21,509 nucleotides of DNA from B8-G4 sp033720735 (GTDB lineage: Bacteria > Bacteroidota > Bacteroidia > Chitinophagales > Saprospiraceae), in NCBI GenBank assembly GCA_033720735.1, contig JAWWBX010000040.1, positions 1-21,509 of the forward strand, read 5' to 3'. Below the pieces are notes generated by a model. It searched no databases. It was given only the letters and a program-made list of their open reading frames with translations, and had not been told where the DNA came from. This document shows positions 13,967-21,509 of the stretch, one piece after another; positions within the stretch are counted from its first letter, which is position 1, and each line of letters begins with the position of its first letter. The translations under genes and the position numbers were made by a program.

Positions 13967-16576
13967 TCACTTTTCGATCTCTGCATGTCTCGTGGCATGC
14001 AGAGGGTTTATACCTGTCATGATCAGCCGGCCTGAAGGCACGAAAGGTGACAGCAGCGGCTCGTTGTAGATAGGAGGACAAGGTGCGATCTTTCCTTCGA
14101 AGAACGCCAGTCCTCCCAGGACGAACCCCGGGGTGAGGTCGATATGGTCGCCTGCTGTGTAATGGATCTCCGTGCCCGTATCGAATTGGTGATCAATACT
14201 GCTGGAGAGATCGCTGGCCGCCGAATAGTGCCGCACACCACCGTGGGGACCAAAGGTCAGCAGGATACTTGGTTCGCAGGCGGTGTACAGATCAGAAGCC
14301 CAGAGCCCTCTGCCGTAGGTGCCGGCCACAATGACATTGCTGGCTGTATTGATGTACAAATCTGACACGCTGACTGACGGCATAAAGTTGCTGTAGTAGA
14401 TCCAGTCGCCAAGTATGTTGTCTCGGTAAAACACGCCGATATCCGTTCCGACATAGATCGCATCATTGGAGGTGCCGTCATCGTGGTAGACAATGCAGTT
14501 GACCGGAACATTCGGCAAGCTGCCGGAGATGTCAGTCCAGGCGGCGCCTGATCCACCATTGGTGCTCTTGTACACCTTCTGACCAGCTGAATACCCGGAC
14601 ATCGTGAGAAATACTTCATCGGCATCATTCGGGTTGACCGCGATCCCCGTGATGAACAAATTGGGGAGCCCCGCTGCAATATCGGTCCACGTGGCAGTCC
14701 CGGAACTGACAAGTGCATTGTCCGTGCGCCAGATTGAACCGAACGTAGAGATATACAGACGGTTCCGGTTGTCGACGCCCTGAGTCACCACATTGAGATT
14801 GCCGATTGAAGGACTTCCGAGGTATTGCCACGAGCCGCCTCCGTCGTCAGTACGATGCACACTATCCTTCCCAACAAACAGAATTTCCGGATCAACCGGA
14901 TCCATGATGTAGGGTGTGTTCCAGGCGCCACCATCTCCGGGATTGTTGATCGAGGTGAAGGGCGGGAGCCCGGTAGTGCTTTTATTGATGCCACCATATT
15001 GCCCGGAGATGTAAATGATATTCTCATCAGTATAGTCGATCAGGCTGATCATGCCATCGCAGCAGCCAATGGTCGTCAGTACCGAACTGCCCGACGTTTT
15101 CTTCAAATGCCCTACGTCCTGGGCCCCAAGTATGTAGAGGTCGACATTTTGTGGCGTGCCGGTGACCGTGTACACTTCGGTACATGCGATGCCCTGGGAG
15201 ATCTCCGTCCAGGATGTGCCATTATCTGTGGATTTATATAATCCGCCGTCGTGGGCACAGTAGATCACGCCGTTCCTGATCTGGATGTCGTGGATGTCTG
15301 CGTGACCAGGGTTGATCGCGGTCCAGCTCCCTGCTTGACCCTGGGAGAAGTTCCGGCCAAGACCTTGCATTCCTGCAAAAACGTCATGATAGTCGGTTGG
15401 ACTGACGGCCATCGCAATACAGTAGTAAGCGAATGCCCCGAAGATCGTCGACGAACTGTCCTTGATGATCCAGGAATTGTCAATCCCGTCCAGCAGGGAT
15501 TGCATTGTAGCCTGATACCCTTGTGCGTTCCCGCCGAAGGCATAGACCATCGTTTCGAAATCAGGTGTGACGGCAAGCTCGATACGTGAACTGGTGGAAT
15601 ACATGGACAGGTCCGGATCGGTCACAGGGGTCCAGATCTCTCCCACCGTCGTCGAGCGCCAGATGGTTTTGGTTCCGGAGGCATACATGATATCAGGGTC
15701 ATTAGGTTTGAATTCAATGTCGAAGGTAATGGCCCATGCTACCTGGGTCCAACTGTCCCAACCATCGATCGTTTTGAATATTCCCTCATGTGCCGCAACG
15801 AACTGAGTCAATGGATCAGTTGGATGCATGAGCAACTTATAGGGTTCAACATTACTGGGTTGATCGAAACTGAAACCCGTAGGATACCAGGTGTTGCCGC
15901 CGTCGGTCGACTTGAGAACACCAATGCTGGAGGCGCCCGATTGGGAATGGGCGGTTGTCACATCGATCGGTGATGGATCCCCGTCCCCGGTGAGCAGGTA
16001 GATCATATCGGGATTGCCGGGATCGATTTCTACATCGGTGACGGACAGGAGTGGGATGTGCGGTGAGATATTGGTCCATGATGCCCCGCCATTCAGTGTT
16101 TTCCATAAACCACCGCTGGCAGTACCTGCATAGATAATCTGGTCGTTCGTTGGGTGAAAATCAATACTGTTGATCCTCCCCAGTCCATTGTTGTTGGCGG
16201 GTGTTGGCGCCGCGACCCAATCCGAAGGTCCGATAAATACCCACCCTCCGTGTGTGGACCGTTGCTCCCGTTGCTCTGGGCGTACGGCAAAGTACCTTTC
16301 CTGCGCCAGGAACGTTTTGAGGGTCAGGTTGTCCATGGTACCCGAGGGGTACACACGAGGTTCCATAAACCATTCATACCGTCGCCAATGCTTCTGTCCG
16401 GTGGCATCAGGATGGGCCTGATAGTATGCGTTGACCGCTTCCTGTACCTCAAAGAAATTGGACTGGTCTGCCTTGGTCAATAAGGAATCGAGGGTGGCTT
16501 GCTGCGCACCAGCGACCATTGTGATGATCGTTAACAAGCACAAGAGTATCCAGGACCCGGGTTGTCGACGCTTCAT
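13967..16576 (-). CDS. Secreted BNR/sortilin-like beta-propeller protein with C-terminal coathanger-type domain
   Basis: An 869-residue exported protein with a signal peptide (MKRRQPGSWILLCLLTI...VAGAQ, about 1-24). Most of the chain is a VPS10/sortilin or GH74-like beta-propeller built from Asp-box (BNR) repeats; seven are readable: TLNGGASW (160-167), STDGGNTW (223-230), TIDGWDSW (269-276), STDNGTSW (449-456), TDDGGGSW (576-583), STNGGSGAAW (671-680) and a weaker STTVGEIW (308-315). The propeller ends with AGTYGRGLWASDL (751-763). Residues about 783-833 (IHYTAGDHIDLTPGF and onward) form a '3-coathanger stack' type domain. A T9SS sorting domain would be expected afterwards but only 36 residues follow, without its motifs. 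No glycosidase residues can be assigned, so binding is as likely as catalysis. AGGAG sits unusually close before the ATG. It follows the fibre-like gene by 22 bases. Confidence 0.82.
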   Translation of the reverse strand: MKRRQPGSWILLCLLTIITMVAGAQQATLDSLLTKADQSNFFEVQEAVNAYYQAHPDATGQKHWRRYEWFMEPRVYPSGTMDNLTLKTFLAQERYFAVRPEQREQRSTHGGWVFIGPSDWVAAPTPANNNGLGRINSIDFHPTNDQIIYAGTASGGLWKTLNGGASWTNISPHIPLLSVTDVEIDPGNPDMIYLLTGDGDPSPIDVTTAHSQSGASSIGVLKSTDGGNTWYPTGFSFDQPSNVEPYKLLMHPTDPLTQFVAAHEGIFKTIDGWDSWTQVAWAITFDIEFKPNDPDIMYASGTKTIWRSTTVGEIWTPVTDPDLSMYSTSSRIELAVTPDFETMVYAFGGNAQGYQATMQSLLDGIDNSWIIKDSSSTIFGAFAYYCIAMAVSPTDYHDVFAGMQGLGRNFSQGQAGSWTAINPGHADIHDIQIRNGVIYCAHDGGLYKSTDNGTSWTEISQGIACTEVYTVTGTPQNVDLYILGAQDVGHLKKTSGSSVLTTIGCCDGMISLIDYTDENIIYISGQYGGINKSTTGLPPFTSINNPGDGGAWNTPYIMDPVDPEILFVGKDSVHRTDDGGGSWQYLGSPSIGNLNVVTQGVDNRNRLYISTFGSIWRTDNALVSSGTATWTDIAAGLPNLFITGIAVNPNDADEVFLTMSGYSAGQKVYKSTNGGSGAAWTDISGSLPNVPVNCIVYHDDGTSNDAIYVGTDIGVFYRDNILGDWIYYSNFMPSVSVSDLYINTASNVIVAGTYGRGLWASDLYTACEPSILLTFGPHGGVRHYSAASDLSSSIDHQFDTGTEIHYTAGDHIDLTPGFVLGGLAFFEGKIAPCPPIYNEPLLSPFVPSGRLIMTGINPLHATRHAEIEK
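13979..14004. repeat. Perfect 9-bp inverted repeat inside the 3' end of the propeller gene
   Basis: CTCTGCATG (13979-13987) and CATGCAGAG (13996-14004) are perfect complements separated by 8 bases. They lie in the last dozen codons of the - strand gene, ending 9 bases before its stop codon. In - strand RNA the hairpin is followed by AUCGAAAAGUG, not a U run, so it is not a standard Rho-independent terminator. It may stabilise the 3' end of the transcript or be chance. Confidence 0.4.
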
Positions 16577-16598
16577 ACTCCTTTCGTGAATGATGATT

Positions 16599-18125
16599 CT
16601 ATCGTTGGTTCAATGATGCAAGCTCCTGTTGCAGCTGCCTGATCTGTGCGTCCTGTTGGATGACATATAAGGTCAGTTCTTCAATCTTTTTGAGAAGGAG
16701 AGCCTGCATTTCGCCAAGCATCAACCCTTCTGATTGCACCTCGTCTGCTGCAGGTATGCCGGGCAGGTGATGTTCGCGTTGTACGAACTCGGCAATCTCG
16801 CGCAGCTCGGGCAACTGATAGCCGGGGTCGAAGACATAGTCCGGCCAGAGGCCCTGCAGCTGAATCCTGACCTCTTCGGCAATGATCTTGCCCGCCACAC
16901 TCAGTCGGTAACCGGTGGCTCCGTTCCAGGTCCCGATCCTGACATCTCCGCCATTGGTGGCCATGGTGACACCGCCGGTGGAATTGTGATTGAGGTATAA
17001 CGCATCGCCAACGGCATCGATCTCGTTGCCGTCCAGCAGCATGGTCTGGCCGCCTGACTGGATCGCGACAGCAGCATTTACACCGTCATTATCCACTCCG
17101 GCAACGGAGAGTCTCGATGCCGAGGCCAAGGTGCCAATCCCGACGTTGCTTTCCCCCAGGTACAGGTTACCCCATTGCGCCAGGTCCCGGTCGTAGACCT
17201 GGATATACCCCCGGTTGAGTCCAGGGTCATAGGCAAACTCCATGCCTTCACCGGCAGAGGGCCAGGTATTTCCGCCAGTCCGGATCATATCATTGACATC
17301 CAGTTTGACGCCAGGATTGGATGTGCCGAGTCCCAGGTAGCCTGTGCTCGTCAGACGCATTTTTTCAACAAACCCGATCTCATTACCGGGGCCGAAGACC
17401 AGAGGATGGTTTTCTCGCCAGTAAATGATCGGATAGGGCACGCCGTCCCTGCCGCTGAACAACCTGAGGAAATAGGAATTGTCCGAGTTTCCGACATTCA
17501 GCTGTGCAGCATTGTCCGAGCTGTACGTGCGCACGTCCAATTCGACTGAGGGCGTGTCGACCCGCATTCCGATGTTCCCGTTGCCAAGGATGGTCAGGTA
17601 GTTTCCGCCGATCGTGCCATCCCAGTAGTAACCGTTGAACTTGCCGATATCAGGGTTGACGTGGGGAACTCCGGCGAGGTCGAAATACGCGCCGGGGGTC
17701 GCGGTATTCTCGAATTTGATCCTTGCAAAATCGCTTCCCTCCTCGGTCAGGCGCAACTGCGGGTAATCCAGCAGGCTGTTTGCATACAGGTGTAGCCGAC
17801 CTGCCGGGTTCGGATCAGCAATCCCCACATCCCCACCGGAGGTAATGCGCAGCCGCTCGGTAAATCCCCCAGCATCGGTTCCCAGGAGCAGGGGATCTGT
17901 TTCGTGCCAGTAGATGATCGGGAAGGGTACGGCGTCCCGCCCACTGAAGAACCGCAACCAGTGTGAGTTGTCCAGGTTGCCGAGGTTGAGTTCGGATCCG
18001 TCGTCCGTGGAGAGGGTCCGGATGTCCAGTTCTACCATCGGAGTGTCAACATTGATACCGGTATGTTGTGCAAGGATGAAATGGCAGATGGGAGTCAGGG
18101 CAACCAGCAAGAGAACATTTTTCAT
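16599..18125 (-). CDS. Secreted fibre-like protein with Bacteroidota tail-fibre-type C-terminus
   Basis: A 508-residue exported protein with a signal peptide (1-19, ending ILA before QHTG). The body is a series of short beta repeats with phage-fibre flavour ('GDVGI', 'NIGMRVDTP', 'GYLGLGTSNPGVKLDV', 'NVGIGTLASASRLSVAG'). Two long units, residues 22-102 and 185-267, are copies of each other. The end (412-508) is the conserved Bacteroidota segment with GLWPDYVFDPGYQLPELREI, HHLPGIPAADEV and GLMLGEMQALLLKKIEELTLY, then a Gln-rich coiled coil (about 470-507). Related proteins are often annotated as tail fibre or S74-like, but I see no intact S74 autoprotease. It is probably a trimeric surface fibre. 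The ATG at 18123-18125 is preferred over an in-frame TTG 18 bases upstream. It lies between a LytTR regulator and the propeller gene. Confidence 0.75.
   Translation of the reverse strand: MKNVLLLVALTPICHFILAQHTGINVDTPMVELDIRTLSTDDGSELNLGNLDNSHWLRFFSGRDAVPFPIIYWHETDPLLLGTDAGGFTERLRITSGGDVGIADPNPAGRLHLYANSLLDYPQLRLTEEGSDFARIKFENTATPGAYFDLAGVPHVNPDIGKFNGYYWDGTIGGNYLTILGNGNIGMRVDTPSVELDVRTYSSDNAAQLNVGNSDNSYFLRLFSGRDGVPYPIIYWRENHPLVFGPGNEIGFVEKMRLTSTGYLGLGTSNPGVKLDVNDMIRTGGNTWPSAGEGMEFAYDPGLNRGYIQVYDRDLAQWGNLYLGESNVGIGTLASASRLSVAGVDNDGVNAAVAIQSGGQTMLLDGNEIDAVGDALYLNHNSTGGVTMATNGGDVRIGTWNGATGYRLSVAGKIIAEEVRIQLQGLWPDYVFDPGYQLPELREIAEFVQREHHLPGIPAADEVQSEGLMLGEMQALLLKKIEELTLYVIQQDAQIRQLQQELASLNQR
17325..17573 (-). 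repeat. Intragenic duplication, copy 2
   Basis: Encodes residues about 185-267 of the fibre-like protein. It aligns almost without gaps to copy 1; over the 57-residue core beginning VDTPSVELDV, 37 positions are identical by hand count. Shared landmarks are FSGRD, PIIYW and the closing 'MRLTSTGYLGL' style strand. The DNA is also clearly alike. Confidence 0.8.
17820..18062 (-). repeat. Intragenic duplication, copy 1
   Basis: Encodes residues about 22-102 of the fibre-like protein, directly after the signal peptide. Its core begins VDTPMVELDI and includes FSGRDAVPFPIIYW. Copy 2 lies about 490 bases away in the same frame. Between the copies is a separate segment (about 103-184) not found twice. 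Confidence 0.8.
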
Positions 18126-18214
18126 ACCATCACTTTCTGCCAAGTTGTCCCGGATTGTCAGGAGAGGGAAGGATGAATGAGTAACAGGTACAGTTCGCCA
18201 GTAACCAGCAATCC

Positions 18215-18961
18215 CTAGCGGCGAATGAGTTGCAGAAGCCGGGATTTGTAGGTGCGGGAGACATTCAGTGTTGACCCATCGGTGAGAATCACATACCCTC
18301 CCGCGCCCTTCATATATTTTGACACATGCGTCAGGTTGACCAGGAACGACTGGTGGATCCGCACAAAGTGATGACCGGTCAGCATTGCCTCGACTTCTTT
18401 CAGCGTCCTGGAGAGGATATGTTTCTTGCGTGTCACCAGGTGAATATGCGTGTAGTTACTTTCTGCCTCAGCATACATGATCTGGTCGACCTTGACGAAC
18501 TCATAGCCGTCGATGGTTGGCAGGGCGATGTTGGGCAGCGGAGAGGTAGCGTTCCGGATCGTGGAGACGATCGCTTCGAGATGCGTCCTGGTGAGTCCGT
18601 GCTCGCGTTTTTGAGCTGTTTTGTTGACCGCATCGATAAGTTTCAGTTTCTGTACGGGTTTCAACAAATAATCCACAGCATTGACATCGAACGCCCTGAC
18701 CGCGTACTGGTCATACGCCGTGACAAAGATGACGTCAAAGGAGATCGGGTGACATTGCTCAAGCAACTCAAACGCATTCATGAATGGCATTTCAATGTCA
18801 AGGAAAACGAGGTCCGGTTGCAACGACTGTATTGCCTTTAGCCCATCGGGTGCTGAAGTGTACTGACCGACGACGGTGACATCCGGGCAGTAAGCCCTGA
18901 TCTCGATGGCCAGCGTTTCCACACATGACCGTTCGTCGTCGATGATGATCGCGCGCAGCAT
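18215..18961 (-). CDS. LytTR-family response regulator
   Basis: A 248-residue cytoplasmic response regulator. The receiver domain (1-120) has the acidic pair D8/D9, phosphoacceptor D55 in FLDIEMP, T81 in FVTAYD and K101 in YLLKPV, all in canonical places. The LytTR DNA-binding domain (about 145-246) shows YEFVKVDQIMYAEAESNYTHIHL, SRTLKEVE, FVRIHQSFLVNL and GSTLNVSRTYKSRL. It should be phosphorylated by the LytS-type kinase encoded 7 bases upstream. Likely targets, by neighbourhood, are the fibre-like and propeller genes downstream on the same strand, though 89 bases separate this stop from the fibre-like start. No binding site pair could be identified. The start ATG is at 18959-18961. Confidence 0.93.
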   Translation of the reverse strand: MLRAIIIDDERSCVETLAIEIRAYCPDVTVVGQYTSAPDGLKAIQSLQPDLVFLDIEMPFMNAFELLEQCHPISFDVIFVTAYDQYAVRAFDVNAVDYLLKPVQKLKLIDAVNKTAQKREHGLTRTHLEAIVSTIRNATSPLPNIALPTIDGYEFVKVDQIMYAEAESNYTHIHLVTRKKHILSRTLKEVEAMLTGHHFVRIHQSFLVNLTHVSKYMKGAGGYVILTDGSTLNVSRTYKSRLLQLIRR

Positions 18962-18968
18962 GCTCTGG

Positions 18969-21137
18969 CTATGTCAATGGTATTTCAATTGTAACCCTGG
19001 TACCAGTGGGTTGACCCTGATCATCGTATTTGTCCTCAACCTGTACCTCAATACCATAAGCATCCATCTTGTTGAGGATCTGGATCCGGTCCTGGGTGAT
19101 GCCCATCCCCATGGACTTGTGCCGTGTGGCGGACTTGGACCTCATGGCCTGCGCTGCCGCACGACCAATCCCGTTGTCTTCAATCATACAATACAATTTA
19201 TCATGACTGGACTGGATATCGATGGTCAGAACGCCACCACCCTGTTTGTGCAAAAGGCCATGCCAGATGGCGTTTTCCACGTAGGGCTGCATAATAAGTG
19301 GGGGAATCATGATGCTGTCCATGTCCAGGGGTTCCGAGATCCGGCAATGTACTTCAAACTGATTGTCAAACCTCAATTGCTCAAGTTCGATATAGAGCAT
19401 GAGTGCCTCGAGTTCCTTGGACATGGGGATGAGCCGCTCACGCGAGTTGTGCAGGATCGCCCGGATCAGCGTGGCAAAGTTGGTGAGGTATTCGGAGGCC
19501 TTCAGAGGCTCGTGGGTCAGGATGAAGTGCTTGATCGAGTTGAGGCTGTTGAACATGAAGTGGGGGTTCATTTGTGCCCGCAATGCCTGTAGTTCCACTT
19601 CGGCCAGCCGGGCATCAAACTCCGCCTTCAATGCAGCTTCCCGGCGAACATTGCGAAGATTGAGCTGGTAAATGATGAAAATGATGGCGACGATTCCCGT
19701 GACTACCAGCCCAATAAACCAGGGGGTACGCCAGAAAAACACGTTGCGATCGACCAGTAACGGAGTACCATACAGCCACTCATCGCCATCCAGACTCGCG
19801 CGATACCGAAACGTAAATGTACCGCCCGGCAGATCAGTGTATCGGGCAGTCCTCCCCTCAAGGATCGGTCGCCAGTCGCTGTCATGACCTTCCAGAAAAC
19901 ACTCAAACTCAGGTTGCTCGGGTCCATAGTAGCCAGGTGCCAATAAAGCAAGAGTGATGTCGCGGGATGGCTCAGACAACTGGATTTCACGGACGTAATG
20001 CACGGCAGTATCGCTATGCATGGGCACATCATCAATATAGACGGCTCGGAGTAGCGGAGGAAAGGACAGCCGGGTCGGTACCGAGTCCACGGGCGACGAG
20101 ATGCTGATACCATGGGTCCGCGTAACGACCATGTTGCCCTGGGTGGTCCTGCACAGGGTATTGTACCAGAACGAGCTGTCAATGGCCGTAGGTGCTGCGG
20201 GGTCCCACCGGTAAAATTCATAGGAGCGTTCCCCCAGATCCAGTTGACCGAAGCCGGCGGTGCCGGCCACCCATAGCCTGGTTTGACTCGCCGGCAGTAC
20301 GGTAAAAACAATGTTGCCCCAATATGCTCCAGCCGGATGCGTATGATAACGTACCCACTGATCTTGCGAAACAGAGTAACATACCGTGCCGGCCCCCCAT
20401 GAACCGCTGCACAGCGTCGTGTCATTTATGAAGTAGCCATCGTGCAGCATGAAGCGCCCCGGTTGCCGGGCGTCATTGAAGTGCATGTCAATGTACTCAA
20501 AGGACAATGAGCTCATCCGAAAACGATACAACCCATCTAGTCCGCCGACCCACAACAAATCAGCATCGTGATTGTCGGGGGTTACGAATCGGAACGCGAA
20601 TCCGGGAGATCGCTTTGCAGGCGTTTCAGGAGTATGAATAGTATAGCTGTTGGTGCGGACATCGTAACGGCCCAAACCGTTGTTGGCAGGTAGCCAATGT
20701 ACAGGATGGTCATCTACGAGAGCAATGTGCGGAAAGCCACCTATCGATCCCAGGGTTCCGTCAGGAGTGATCAAACGCACAAAGTGGTCCGTTATGGGTT
20801 CATAGCGATTCAATCCGCCCCCGGCCGTGCCAGCCCAGATGATGCCGTCGGCGTCAGAATACAAACTGCTGATGACATTTTCGTTTAAGGTGGCGGTATC
20901 GACAGTGGACTGGAAATAGCCGTGGATCTCATGGCCGTCGTACCTGAAAGCCCCCATTGTGGAACCCACCCACAGGAATCCGTGGCGGTCCTCAACCGGC
21001 AGTCGCACACTGTTCCCCGATTTGGCAACGGGCCAGAAGTTGATATTCTGGAACGTCAACTCAGGCAGGCCTTGCGCGCCAAGACCGCAAGGAACAAAGC
21101 ACACTGCCCCAAGCAATAGAAGCTTTTTCAAGATCAT
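18969..21137 (-). CDS. Reg_prop/Y_Y_Y sensor histidine kinase of the LytS/His_kinase type
   Basis: A 722-residue transmembrane sensor kinase. A signal peptide (1-21, ending GLGAQ) leads into a periplasmic two-component-regulator propeller of about 345 residues with reg_prop strands such as VEDRHGFLWVGSTMGAFRYDG (48-68), DADGIIWAGTAGGGLNRYEP (95-114) and LLWVGGLDGLYRF (194-206). A Y_Y_Y domain (about 385-462) ends in FTFRYRASLDGDEWLYG, followed by one membrane helix (473-491), a coiled coil, and the kinase with ALRAQMNPHFMFNSLNSIK (H526), N box VENAIWHG (620-627), G1 box IEDNGIG (652-658) and GMGI (677-680). The propeller is shorter than in the large hybrid kinases of Bacteroides. It forms an operon with the LytTR regulator (7-base gap). 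I use the ATG at 21135-21137 just before the signal peptide, not the GTG at 21194. Confidence 0.9.
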   Translation of the reverse strand: MILKKLLLLGAVCFVPCGLGAQGLPELTFQNINFWPVAKSGNSVRLPVEDRHGFLWVGSTMGAFRYDGHEIHGYFQSTVDTATLNENVISSLYSDADGIIWAGTAGGGLNRYEPITDHFVRLITPDGTLGSIGGFPHIALVDDHPVHWLPANNGLGRYDVRTNSYTIHTPETPAKRSPGFAFRFVTPDNHDADLLWVGGLDGLYRFRMSSLSFEYIDMHFNDARQPGRFMLHDGYFINDTTLCSGSWGAGTVCYSVSQDQWVRYHTHPAGAYWGNIVFTVLPASQTRLWVAGTAGFGQLDLGERSYEFYRWDPAAPTAIDSSFWYNTLCRTTQGNMVVTRTHGISISSPVDSVPTRLSFPPLLRAVYIDDVPMHSDTAVHYVREIQLSEPSRDITLALLAPGYYGPEQPEFECFLEGHDSDWRPILEGRTARYTDLPGGTFTFRYRASLDGDEWLYGTPLLVDRNVFFWRTPWFIGLVVTGIVAIIFIIYQLNLRNVRREAALKAEFDARLAEVELQALRAQMNPHFMFNSLNSIKHFILTHEPLKASEYLTNFATLIRAILHNSRERLIPMSKELEALMLYIELEQLRFDNQFEVHCRISEPLDMDSIMIPPLIMQPYVENAIWHGLLHKQGGGVLTIDIQSSHDKLYCMIEDNGIGRAAAQAMRSKSATRHKSMGMGITQDRIQILNKMDAYGIEVQVEDKYDDQGQPTGTRVTIEIPLT

Positions 21138-21151
21138 CTGTCGATCATCAC

Positions 21152-21168
21152 ACTTACCACAGGTAAGT
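21152..21168. promoter_or_regulatory. Short perfect inverted repeat just upstream of the kinase start
   Basis: ACTTACC (21152-21158) and GGTAAGT (21162-21168) are perfect complements around a 3-base spacer, 14 bases before the kinase ATG on the - strand. It could be an operator half-site pair or a leader hairpin affecting translation. Most of the rest of the 135-base gap up to 21272 shows no clear promoter element. Confidence 0.3.
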
Positions 21169-21272
21169 TCGCTGATTTCACAACAGCATCGCACTCCCGA
21201 TGAGCAAGGCGCACGATTTCCGGTGCAAACCCGTCAGCCATTGAGTAACAGGCAACTCCGGAATTGGTGGCG

Positions 21273-21509
21273 TCAATTGGGGCAGCCCTCCACCTTCGCC
21301 TCCAGCGCATTGCCACCCTTGACCCAGAAACCAGGCTTCAGGTCCACGTAGCTGCCGGCGCCATATTTCACATCGGCATAGTTGCCCTGGATGATCCGGG
21401 TGGAGGTGATCGACTGGATAGCGTTGAACTCGCGCTGGCCGATGGATGCCGGGTTGGGATCATTGGCCGGGGTCAGGGTCAGCGTTCCTGGGCAGCTATA
21501 CACGGGCGA
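21273..21509 (-). CDS. Secreted protein, C-terminal fragment with coathanger-type domain (cut by window edge)
   Basis: The frame is open to the right edge, so only the last 78 residues of a larger - strand gene are present; the GTG at 21503 is internal. The fragment carries a cysteine near each end (YSCPG and EGCPN), with ITSTRIIQGNYADVKYGAGSYVDLKPGFWVKGGNALEAKVEGC between, summarised here as an 'I-x-GNYADVKYGAGSYVDLKPGF' type unit. It matches the '3-coathanger stack' pattern also found near the end of the 869-residue propeller protein. The gene stops two residues after the last cysteine, with no T9SS sorting domain. It is the gene immediately upstream of the sensor kinase, in the same direction with a 135-base gap. 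Confidence 0.65.
   Translation of the reverse strand, partial: SPVYSCPGTLTLTPANDPNPASIGQREFNAIQSITSTRIIQGNYADVKYGAGSYVDLKPGFWVKGGNALEAKVEGCPN

Noticed and set aside
21134..21316. - strand open frame of 60 codons bridging the partial secreted gene and the kinase gene
   Set aside because: It overlaps the out-of-frame 3' end of the secreted protein gene and begins with an Arg/Trp-rich shadow sequence; no family features are visible.

Overview
The window looks like a chromosomal piece of a Bacteroidota bacterium, most probably of the Saprospiria (Lewinella-like) type, moderately GC-rich by eye. The assignment rests on protein architecture: a secreted protein with a type IX secretion (T9SS) C-terminal sorting domain, two proteins ending in a '3-coathanger stack' type domain, a fibre-like protein with the Bacteroidota 'LPxIPxA...GLxLGEM' tail, a reg_prop/Y_Y_Y sensor kinase with a LytTR regulator, and a 7TMR-DISM sensor kinase. 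This is inference; no rRNA or tRNA gene is present to anchor it.

Layout. (1) 5-8470 is a surface-polysaccharide/glycosylation region. On the + strand it holds a GT2 glycosyltransferase, a Wzt/KpsT-like ABC exporter ATPase and a second GT2. An inverted two-gene unit follows on the - strand (DUF2304-like membrane protein, then GT4). The + strand then resumes with a very hydrophobic GT-C-like membrane protein, a second membrane protein overlapping it by 4 bases, and a DPM1-like polyprenyl-phosphate glycosyltransferase. The expected logic is that the DPM1-like enzyme charges a lipid carrier, the membrane GT-C pair uses it in the periplasm, and the GT2/GT4 enzymes with the ABC ATPase build and export a polysaccharide. 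(2) 8479-10392 holds two - strand genes: a T9SS-sorted secreted protein and a TspO/MBR-like seven-helix membrane protein. (3) 10463-13875 holds a + strand pair: a 7TMR-DISM/LytS-type sensor kinase coupled by ATGA to another GT39/ArnT-like membrane glycosyltransferase. (4) 13967-21137 is a - strand block, read in gene order as a reg_prop LytS-type kinase, a LytTR response regulator, a fibre-like secreted protein with an internal duplication, and a large BNR/sortilin-like beta-propeller protein. (5) The right edge carries the 3' end of another secreted - strand gene.

No IS element, CRISPR array, tRNA, rRNA or convincing Rho-independent terminator was seen, and no gap between genes exceeds about 150 bases. 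The points most worth a second look are the two-piece GT-C, the sensor kinase coupled to a glycosyltransferase instead of a response regulator, a perfect 12-bp palindrome in the divergent promoter region at about 10.43 kb, and two secreted proteins that stop after the coathanger domain with no visible T9SS sorting domain.
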